Assembly (NCBI RefSeq): GCF_000002235.5
Contig: NW_022145597.1
Coordinates: 30,138,797-30,202,796, forward strand
Length of the DNA: 64,000 nt
Source: Strongylocentrotus purpuratus
Taxonomy: Eukaryota > Echinodermata > Echinoidea > Camarodonta > Strongylocentrotidae
Reading direction: 5' to 3'
The notes under the pieces are model-generated. The model worked only from the letters and a program-made list of their open reading frames with translations, was not told the DNA's origin and did no database searches. Positions within the stretch are counted from its first letter, which is position 1. Each line of letters opens with the position of its first letter. The position numbers and the translations under genes were made by a program. This document shows, piece after piece, positions 28,024-39,300 of the stretch.

Positions 28024-30332
28024 CCTCCCTCTCTCTCTCTCTGCTGATCATATAGAATGTCGTACAGAAGACAGAAGAGATGGTGGAATGCCTACATCTT
28101 ACTCTATGAGAGGATGGACAACAACAAGAAAGAGCTGGACAAAGAGTTTGAAGGAATCACAATAGGTAAAGCAATAATAATCTATTATTTTTGCACAGCA
28201 CATTGTAGGTTAGGATATAACATCCTCTGCATTTCCGAAGGGGTGGGATATTATTGCTTAACCTCTTTTAGCCATTATCGGCTCTCATTGCATTTAGTAG
28301 ACTTTCTGCAATTGTATACTTTATGTTACACAGGGCTATGGAACATGGGACTTTGCATGCTGAGTTTCCTTGCAAATTATTTTTACCTCATTTATTTGAT
28401 ATTCCTAATAAAGAGGAAAAAATTTACGGCAGCTTAGAAGCTTAGAATTGTTAAGATCTTGTTGCAAACGGAAGCCAAAGATTTTTTTTTTTTTTGGGGG
28501 GGGGGGAGGGGCTTACAATGGCATATATTCCTTTGAAAAGAAGCAATGCATTTGAAATTATTCTTATTTTGTTGGTCGCCTATTTACTCTTTATTTCTTC
28601 AGCACCCAAGATGCTGTACAAGATGCCTCCGGCCATCCAGCGCAGTGTCCGCAAGCAGAACATCCAGTTCATGCATAGTCGCATGCAGTATAGTCCAGAG
28701 TACTTCCAGTTCGTCCGGAAGCTGGTCACCTGTAACGCAGGTCTCTTCAGTCCCCCACAGGGTCAGGAACTGCAGCTGGTAAGTCCCTCGGAGAGGATGT
28801 ACAGCTGTAGATTCCTTTGTTGCTTATCACTATATAGCAGTCCATGAATCCAAACATTCCAGCTTAAAGATAAAGTTTAGTTCTGGTCATGCGATTGCAT
28901 TGTGAAAGAAACGTTGTGGAATCGATCAGGGAAGGTTGATTATCTAGCATATAAGTATTGGTGTGTACTGCAAGGTTCTGGAATCGTCAAAATGATGAGA
29001 AATTTAGCCCAGTCTTGATAAAGTTACAAGCACTGTACACAGAAAGATGTGTATGGGACTACACAAACATGTGGCATAAAAATCTGTCCCAAATTTTATG
29101 ATGTTACATGCCATATTTAGAATATTAAGGCATTTGGAGAGCCATGCTTTTTTATGCAGCATTTTATATCAAATGTTCTTCCACACTTGATGATAACGCT
29201 CACAAATTGTTGTTCACCTCTTCCCAGAACTCAAGCTTCTCTTTAAATGCAGAAGGCTTTAAGTCAGGACCAAGATTAGGATTAAGATAGGATTAGGCCC
29301 TAGGGTCAGCAAGGTTGGGATTAACAGCGTCAATCAAAAACTTAACCAAGGTTAAGTTTTGAATTTTTAATCTAATTTTGAAAGTATAAGTTCTTGTTAA
29401 ATGAAACTTGGACTAAAGGGTTATCAAGTATTCCCGATCATGTGAGGAGAATTTCAGGTCACAAAGTCAAGGTCAAAGGTTATTTCAGGCCAACAAACTT
29501 AGACTATGATGTGGCATGATGTTTCTTCATATTTCATGAAAGTTGTCAATCTTGGTACAATAATAGTAAATAATTCTTCTGACGACTCTTAAGTCAATAT
29601 TCACTTCAAAATGCTGATTATATTCAGAGAATTTCATATTTTGGGGCCTGCTAATGGGCCACCCTGCCTATAAATAATGTCCAAACCTCAATTTTTCATA
29701 ATATCGAGTTGCGTAATGCCCTCATTAAGTGAAGATATTGATTTTATCCTTTGTGCTTGTTTACTTTTGCAGACGACCGAGTCGGAAGAACTAGCCATGC
29801 TTAGTATTCAGCTGGCTTCAAGGTTCCTCTTCACTGTTGGACTTCATACCAAGAAGACGCTTAGGTTTGTATTCATAAAGGACCGGTCACACCCACTCTT
29901 ACAATGATTATAACAATGTGTAATTCCCTAATCCCTTCTATTTTTACTTAGAAAATGCACCGGAAATTGTTCTAGTTTTCATCCTAATCGTGAAAGATAA
30001 TGAACAGTAGTGGAATTGAAAAATGGGAATGGAACTTGTTTTATTTTGTCTCATTGTTCTGCCTGTATCAAAAGATACATGTACATGTAAGAGATATTTG
30101 TTCATGATTTCTGTTGAAGTTTTGTAAATATCTGGAAAGGATCAGCAGATCTACAACCCTCCTTCGCCCACTGTCTCCAGAAGCGGATCTAGAGGGGGGG
30201 TTGGGGGGGTTGCAACCCCCCCCCAAAAAAAATCCGGGGACCATTTTTTTAAATCTTATCTTTTTTTTTTAAACTTGTAATTTTATTTTATTCTATTTCT
30301 ATGTATTTATTTCATTTATTATTATTATTATA

Positions 30333-30377
<45 letters not shown>

Positions 30378-33300
30378 TCTTTTTGGGGGGAGGGGGGGGG
30401 GGGGGGTTGGGCGAACAAATGTCACAGAGTCCCTTGCCCCCCCCCCCCCCATCAGCTTTTTTGAGGACACGGGCCACCGCCGAAGTGACAAGCTAGGCCA
30501 GCGTTGCCGATTCTCATCCCCAAAATCCCCACATTAAAAAAAAAAAAAAAAATTGGGGGATTGTTGAAGTCTTTGGGGATGAAAAATAAATATTTGGGAA
30601 TGAAAATAATATTGAGTTTTATGAAAAACGAATTTGGGGATTTTCTGTCAAAATTTGGCAACTTTGGGGATATTTTAAGTGTCGTTTGGGTGGGGATTTT
30701 GTGAAGATTTAACCTGGCAACGCACGCTTCAGAACCGTGCTCATCTAATGTAGTGATAGTTGTAGCTCGAAGGCAGTGGTTCGTGTAGATTCTAGACGTG
30801 TTAGCTGCAATGCTAATGGTCTTCAATTTGGATCCCAAAGTGTTTTTGCCAACAACCTGATGATCATACCACGGCACACTTTGTTGTTGTGACCCGTCTC
30901 CAGCATTGACGACATCTTCAGGAGCTATTGATTTTGGCCGTTGCCAAAAAAAGGGAAAGCCAGGGTTCAAATGTGAAATGTAATCGCAAAACGACTTCAC
31001 AGGGCAATTTACATCCTTTGTCTCATACATGCGACCATACTGGCTCCTTGTGTCATCGTTGTTGTCTCCTCTGTGATTTTTAGTCAACTTGTCCTTTGCA
31101 AGATAAACGTACCTCCTGTCACTTGAATCTGTAGCAATGTCAAAATCATCTACCTGTAGATCTTTAACATTTTCTCTGCCTCTGTTACACAGATGTAACA
31201 TTAAGTTTATGAAAACAGCGTTCTGGAGACCTTTAGGAGTAGAACGGTCCAACGCTGGAGAAGACAAAATTTTGCCAAAGTCTTCCTTGCTTATAGGTTC
31301 CTTGTGTGTTATTGCACCCTTTCCCTCAGCTTTCAGCTTATGAAGGACTGCAACAAACATGTCATTCGCACGCCTAAATGCACCACTATTTACGATGTCC
31401 ATTGACTTTGTTTTTAGAAAGTGTTTCTGGAGGCCATAGCCACGGGCGTAGACAACGGGGGGATGAGGGGGATGCATCCCCCCACCTCACAAGGTGTGGG
31501 GGGGGGGGGGGGGTGGCATGTACAATCATCCCCCCAGGTTTTGGGGAATGATATTTGCTTAATTAATAAGTCATAATGATGATAATAATAGTAATAATAA
31601 TAATGATAACAATTATAATATTAATAATAATAATTATGATGATGATAATAATAATCCTCATCATTATTGTAATTGTGTTTATTGTTATTAGCCGCATTCA
31701 CACGGTGAAAGCCAATTCAGACGGTAAAAAAAAAGAAAATCTTACAAGTATTTTGTGGTTATCTTGTGGTTTGGAAACCACAAGATAACCACAAGATTAA
31801 ACAGGCGCGGATCTACGGGGGGGGGGGGGGGGGGGGGGGGGTTTAACCCCCCCCCCTTGGGCGGCCCAAAAAACAAACAAACAAAAAAGGGGGAAAAAAA
31901 GAGGGAAAAAAAGAAAAAAAAGATAGAAAAAAGAACGCACGCTGGAGAGAAACCCTTTCAAGTGCAAATATTGTGAGAAGATATTCAACTCATCTGGTAA
32001 CTTAACCAAACACATGATAACTCTGGATATAACTGTGTATGTAACTGTTACTTGATTTAAAAAGACGTTATCATGCACTGCTTTTTATGGTCTCCATTGT
32101 GTTAATAGATGCCAGGAAAACATCATTTACGGGGTTCAAATAAACACCCCCAAAAAAAAATCGGCTTGCCGCTTCGCGGCTCGTGGACGATGCTCCGCAT
32201 CGTCATTATTGGTCAACCCCCCCCCTTAGCAAAAAGCTAGATCCGCCCCTGGTCTCTGCTCAGTAAGATCAGGGATCTATACACCATTATTGACATGCAG
32301 CCTACTACAGGTTTCCACATGTCTGTTGCATGATGTCATCATTGTAATTGAAATGTTGGGTCATGCAAATATATTGTCTCTATTGCTCATTTGTTTGATA
32401 TTGTACTTGAGGAAAAAATGAAAATCCTCAGCAGTTAAGTTTAGTGGTATTTTGCTTATTATCAACTAAAAATGAATCTGATGATTTGTTTTCTTGTTGT
32501 TGTTGTTGCATTGACCAACATTTTTGAATGATCTTTTACAGAGGTCCAGCCAACGACTGGTATGATGCCCTCTACATTCTGTTGAGGGTTAGTAAGATGG
32601 TACGAAGATGGTTTGCTCAGAACATGCTCTTCTCAGAACCTGCCAGGTTCTCAGAGTATCTTCTAGACTGTCCCAGCTCAGAGGTGAGTTCAACCTGCTC
32701 CTCCTTCCCCCTTTTCTCTTTTTTTGTTTTCTTGAATTTCTGTCTCTTCTTCTCTCACATCTCCACCTGGTTTCATTACTTTGCTCTCTCTTTCTCTTCT
32801 CCCCTTCCATCATCCTCTCTCCCTCTTTCCCTCTCTCTCTCTCTCTCTCTCCCTCTCCCTCCCTCCCTCTTCCCCTCTCTCTCTCTCTCTCTCTCTCTCC
32901 CTCCCTCTTTCCCTCTCTCTCTCTCTCTCTCTCCCTCTCCCTCCCTCCCTCTTCCCCTCTCTCTCTCTCTCTCTCTCTCCCTCCCTCTTTCCCTCTCTCT
33001 CTCTCCCCTCTCTCTTTCTCTCTCTCTCTCTCTTTCCCTCTCTATCTCCCAGCTCTGACCTGAGTTCAAGACAAGACCCCAATGCAATAAAGCACTTAAA
33101 ATGACTTCAGGTTGATTTCTTGAAAGTCTTCATGATCTTGTTGATATGAAAGTGAAATCATTCTTTTCGTCTTTCCCTCCTCTTTCTTCCCTTCTTCAGG
33201 TGAGGAACGCATTTGCCAAAGTGATTGTCATCCTAGCTCACTTCTCACAGCAAGACGGAGCATTCCAATCATCCTTGCAAGGTAACTTGGGAAAAACCGT

Positions 33301-36300
33301 CAGCAGTACTATTTTCAATAAAATAGGGATGTCTTTTAAAATGGCACTAATAACTGTGCATAAGATGTTGATTAGGAAAGAGGTAATATATTGTTATACA
33401 AATAATACACAGGTGTGAGTGCATTGCCATAACTTCACGAACGAAAACCTGTGTATTATTTGTTTTATAAAATGGGTCGACAATCTTACTAAGCAAGGTC
33501 ATAAGATTTCCCCTTGCAACCTTCATCCACGGTTGTTATCACCAAGATTTGCATCCCATGCAGATGTTACTGTGCATATAGTAAAAAATAATGCACAGTT
33601 ATGTGATCCATTTTGACGCTTCTCATTGGCTACATACTTGAACCCATTTTATAATGTATGTTATCATAAAATGGAAAAGTGATTTGAATGTAGGAAATGC
33701 AGGAACCCTGATTTCAAATGAATGATTCAAAAGGCATATTGATAGGACATGAGAAATGATAATGATACACAGTATTTATAAGGCACCGTATTTCTGTATA
33801 AGAAATAATCAAAGATGCTGGCACTACCAGACCATTCAATGCAATAAACACCGTTGATATCCCACAGATTCAAGAAGTAAACATTTCTTTCTTGCAATTA
33901 CAGGATCCACATCACCAGATAGCTCCACGACGCTAAGCAATCACCTCTTGAGGGCGGTATTAGATCTACTGAAGAAGGAGGTGTCGGAACACGGTAGACA
34001 CCTGACGCAGTACTTTCAACTGTTCCAGATGTATGCCAATCTGGGAGTCGTTGAGGTAAGTGCACATAGTGATCCTTCACTCTGGTGGCAATTGTTACTA
34101 ACCTTATTGTGTCAAATTTGTAGGGTTAGGGTTAGGATTGCAATTGGGTTTTAGGTCCGGTTTAAGGTTAGGGTTAAGATTAGGCCATGTAATCTTGAGT
34201 TCGTGATTGATGTGAAGAATTCAGTTAGTGTTGGATATTGACCATCGGGTTATTGTGGCCAGAGCTATTAAAACATACTAATCATTTATCAATTGCAGTC
34301 AAGGGTGAGTCATTGCAAAGGGTTACAGAAAGATATTTCCAAAGTAGCCCAAAATGTCCATGGATGCTTACAATTGTTTGTGATTTTCTTTGAGACATCT
34401 GTTTGTAGGAACAAAAGCATGCCTAAAATTTGTTGTGTTGAATGACTATGTGTAAAGTTGCCATATTGATAAATATTTAAAATTTGTATATATATATATA
34501 TATATATATTTTTTAATACTTTGTTCGCCTTATTGCAGAGAACACAACTTCTAAAGTTGAACGTTCCTGCCACGTTCATGCTGGTGGCCCTAGATGAGGG
34601 TCCTGGTCCACCTATCAAGTATCAGTACGCTGAGCTGAGCAAGCTCTACTCTGTGGTCTCCCTTCTCATCAGATGCTGTGATGTCACCTCTAGGACAAAG
34701 TCATCAATGGCGGTAAGTGCATCATCTTCTCAACAGAAGTGTTCCAAGTGACCCTACAATGACCCTGCAATGTCAGTGGCTATCTGGTAGGATTAAATTC
34801 TAATTCACTGCAAAATTTATGTGCCAAGAAAGAAGGAAGCAGAGCCCTGGCTGGTGATAGTTTAGTGAACGCTCTTCAACCCTCACATGAAAGGTTCTGG
34901 GGTTGATCTGTGTCGGGTGTTTTCGCCGTTGGTTGTCCTGCCATTATTAAGTCCAACTTAAAGTCAATCTTAATCTTTGTGAAACACCCCCATGTCATTA
35001 TTTTGCTTTTTCTTGAGAAAAAAAATGTTATGATTCCTGTCTGCTTATCTATCTATCCAGGGTGTGAATCCTCTACCTAACCCTCATGGTGATCACATGT
35101 GCTCCAAGCCTATCATGCCCATCCAGGCACAGGTAGCAGACCTTCTCTTCTCTCGAGGGGCGTACATCAAGAAACTCATCGAGGACTGCAATAACTCAGA
35201 GGAGACGCCCAAGCTTCTCAAAGTAAGTATGAGAGGGTAATAGAGTACCGAAGCTGTGACATCATAAAAATCTATTTTTAGAATTTCTCAAATTTTTCTT
35301 CATTTTCCGAAAGAGCATCAAACATAAAATCTGAATGTTTAAAACCAATTGAATGTGTAAAGTATTGGCTGAGATATGACCATCTGAATAAATAGAGTCC
35401 TAGTCCTATAGGAACTCATTGATATTGCTCTGGTTCGTAATGTGTTTCCTTCCTTCCTTGTTCTGTGCCTACGTAGTTCTGCAGCTGGGAGAACCCGAAC
35501 TTCACCTTGGTGGTCCTAGGTGAACTGCTGTGGCAGGTGGCCTACTCCTACACCTATGAGCTCAGACCTTACATGGATCTTCTACTACAGATCCTACTAC
35601 TACAAGACTCCTGGCAGAACCATCGCATCCTCAACGCCCTCAAAGGTAGGTCAGGAGTCAGTCATCTGCTTTCTTTCTTATTTCCGCAAAGCCCATGGAG
35701 GGTCAGAGTATCCCAGACCCAAAGGTCTAAATGAATCAGCTTTGTGCCCTCAAAATGGCATCAATCATTAACATATTTTACTCTTACATTCCTTTATAAA
35801 TGAAAATTACAAAGTGAACCCCCCCCCCCCTAAAAGATGACATTTTGTATATTTCAGATAGATATAGAAATTAGAATGAGCTTAATCTTACTAACTGAGG
35901 TCGTGAATAATGTTATGTATTTGAATATTTAATATTATAGGGCATTGTGAGCTTTCTGGGCTCTAACCTTGATTTCATCAAAGGGTTATGGCTGCGTGAT
36001 GGAGCAGCAAATTCATATTTGCTTTTTATGCCTCTGTAACGAAGTAGCCGGAGGCATTATGTTTTCGGGTTGTCCGCCTGTCCGTATGTACGTCTGTACT
36101 TCTCGTGATCGCGTTATCTCAAGAACGATTGATGGATTCCTGCCAAACGCAGGACATGTATGTATCTTGCTGAGCCAATGAACTGATTAGAGTTTAGGGT
36201 CATGAGGCCAAAGATAAAAGGGTCATTCATGTATATGAAAAATAGCTTGTAATCACAATATTCCGAGAACCTGTTATTGGATTGCAATTAAACTTGAATT

Positions 36301-39300
36301 TGAAAAATTGCTTCTGATTTGGTTTGTGAAATCGCTCTATGGCGGAGGCATTATTTTTGGCTGCACGCATTCGAAGTTCCATCTAGTTTGTAAATATTTA
36401 CCGCGTATTGCCAGTTACACTGCCGCTGCATGTCTGAACGCCCGTAAAGGGTACAGATTTCTTATTTTCGAAGGCATACCGTGCTAGAAATTTCTAATTC
36501 TTATTTTCAAATGTTGGCAGGTATGATAAACTATAATATGGAAATAACAGCCTGTGGAATGGACATTTCTGCATTGGTGTGTCGCGCGTGGTTGTAAGTT
36601 TCGTTTTAATGAAACCTTGTTTTTGCTAGAAATTCTTTTTTTTTCCATCATGGTTCTTTGTTTGGGTTGAACAAGGTTGGCAGCTCTGGGTTTAGGGTCA
36701 GTAGAAGGGTTAGGGTAAGCGTTTATCCAGGGTTGAAGTTAGGAATTTTGATTGTAGAAATAATTGGCAGTGAGAAATTGTGACAGGAGGTCAGGAGCAT
36801 GTGCTTAATGATCAATGTGTTTCTCTGTTTTCATATCAGGAATCCCAGATGATCGGGACGGTCTTTTTGACACGATCCAGCGGTCCAAGACGCACTACCA
36901 GAAGCGAGCGTACCAATGCATCAAGTGCATGGTTGCACTCTTCAGTAACTGTGAGGCGGCACACAGACTGCTCCAGTCGCACGGTGATCTCAAGCGAAAG
37001 TGGAACTGGGCTGTGGAATGGCTAGGAGATGAACTAGACAGGGTAAGTCAGGAGTAAAGGAATTTTAATAAATTACATTTCTGTAGTGTTTAGTTCAAAA
37101 GCTTCTAAGCTTTTTATAGGTTTATCAAGGGCATGGTAGCAACAAGGTATATTCAACTCCTTCTGGTTCATAAATGAATTACCAAGAATGGATGTAAAGA
37201 TCATGAGGTATTGTTTTTGGAAGAAGAAGGTAATTTTTGTTAGTCCATAAAATACATTTTTCAGCACTTGTAATTGTTAGGCAGGCAGGATACTGCGTAA
37301 ACACTGTCTTGTATACAAACAAAGGTTTACAGTCTATATAAACCAGCTCGTTGATCTCACATTCACATTCATATTGTCCACAAACCTTGCGAGTCTTCTT
37401 CATTCTATAATATATCCAAAGTTTGCCACTCTATACTCAAATGTGCATCTTCTTTTTTATCTTCATATATCAAATTGAAATGTAACTACATTGTACCACA
37501 TACATCTATGAATCTTGGTGTACACCCCCTCTTTTTTTATCTTTTTTCTCTCTCTCTCTCTCTTTCCCCCTTTTACCAATATTTGTGCCTCCATACCGTA
37601 TTCATATTATTATGTATCCATTGAGGGTAGTCATGCTATCAAGCTTTGCTTACTTTGTCAACCCTCCTGTTTGATGTTTTCGATTAGTTACAGCCAGCCT
37701 TACTTTATTCGACATTATATTCTTTTGAAATGTGTAAAATTTGCAATGGTTTGTTTGTTATATATTTGTAAAAATGCAAAAGAAAAAGAAAATCAAACAG
37801 AAATAAATAAATTAAATCAAATCAAATCAAATCAAAAGAATAAGAAAACTAGATGGAATTTTGACTGCGCGCAGTCGAAAATGATGCCTCCGCCATAGAG
37901 CAATTTAAACAAGTTTGGAGTTTAAATCTCCAGTGGTTCTTGAGATATCATGATAACAATCTCAATGTATGGAATTTCATAAGTTGACCTCTGTGACCCT
38001 TGACCTTTGACCTACGTGCTCCAAAATCTAATCAGATTGTCTTCCTATGGTGATACACACTATCATTAAGTTTGAAGTTTAAATCTCCAGTGGTTCTTGA
38101 GATATTATGATATGGTGATACATACTATCATTAAGTTTGAAGTGAAAATTCTCCAGTGGTTCTTGAGATATCGCGATAACGATCTCAATGTATGGAATTT
38201 CATAAGTTGACCTCTGTGACCCTTGACCTTTGACCTACGTGCTCCAAAATCTAATCAGATTGTCTTCCTATGGTGATACACACTATCATTAAGTTTGAAG
38301 TTTAAATCTCCAGTGGTTCTTGAGATATTATGATAACAATCTCAATGTATGGAATTTCATAAGTTGACCTCTGTGACCCTTGACCTTTGACCTACGTGCT
38401 CCAAAATCTAATCAGATCGTCTTCCTATGGTGATACATACTATCCTTAAGTTTGAAGTTTTTACATCTCCAGTGGTTCTTGAGATATCATGATAACAATC
38501 TCAATGTATGGAATTTCATAAGTTGACCTCTATGACCCTTGACCTTTGACCTACGTGCTCCAAAATGTAATCAGATTGTTTTCCTATAGTGATACACACT
38601 ATCACTAAGTTTGAAGTTTAAATCTCCAGTGGTTCTTGAGATATCATGATAACAATCTCAATGTATGGAATTTCATAAGTTGACCTCTGTGACCCTTGAC
38701 CTTTGACATACGTGCTCCAAAATCTAATCAGATCGTCTTCCTATGGTGATACATACTATCCTTAAGTTTGAAGTTTAAATCTCAAATGGTTCTTGAGATA
38801 TCGCGCTAACAAACTCAATACAAGGAATTTCATAAGTTGACCTCTGTGACCTGTGACCTTTGACCTACGTACTCCAAAATCTAATCAGATCGTCTTCCTA
38901 TGGTGATAAATACTATTCCCGAGTCTTAAGTTTAAATCTTAAATGGTTCTTGAGATATTGTGATAACGGTCAAACGGGACGTACGGACGGACGTACGGAC
39001 GGACGGACGGACGTACGGACGGACGGACGTACGGACGGACAACCCGAAAACATGATGCCTCCGGCACCACCTTTGGTGGCGGAGGCATAAAAAAGTCAGC
39101 TCTGACTAGACGGTGTTGAATCCAGTATAAGTCATTGATCTCTCTCAAATTCCCTATTTTGATCAAATTGTATTTCATATCATTCTTCATTCGTGTATTT
39201 TGTCTTTGACTGTCTACAGAGACCCTACTCTGGCAACACGCAGTATACATACAACAGCTGGTCTCCGCCTGCACAGAGCAATGAGATCTCCAATGGTTAC

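Larger units (their letters stand above)
30178..32253. mobile_element. nested mobile-element cluster in the intron after USP9X exon 38
   Basis: GCGGATCTAG-type element ends occur at 30182, 31805 and (inverted, CTAGATCCGCCCCTGG) 32236-32251, all next to G or C runs. Inside lie a truncated Crypton-like gene, a TIR element, a fold-back and a zinc-finger relic. (ATT)n fills 30314-30377. Confidence 0.6.

Noticed and set aside
32528-33104. Several long overlapping Ser/Leu/Pro or Arg/Glu-rich frames
   Set aside because: Only the first 142 bases after 32542 are coding (USP9X exon 39); the rest is a CT satellite.
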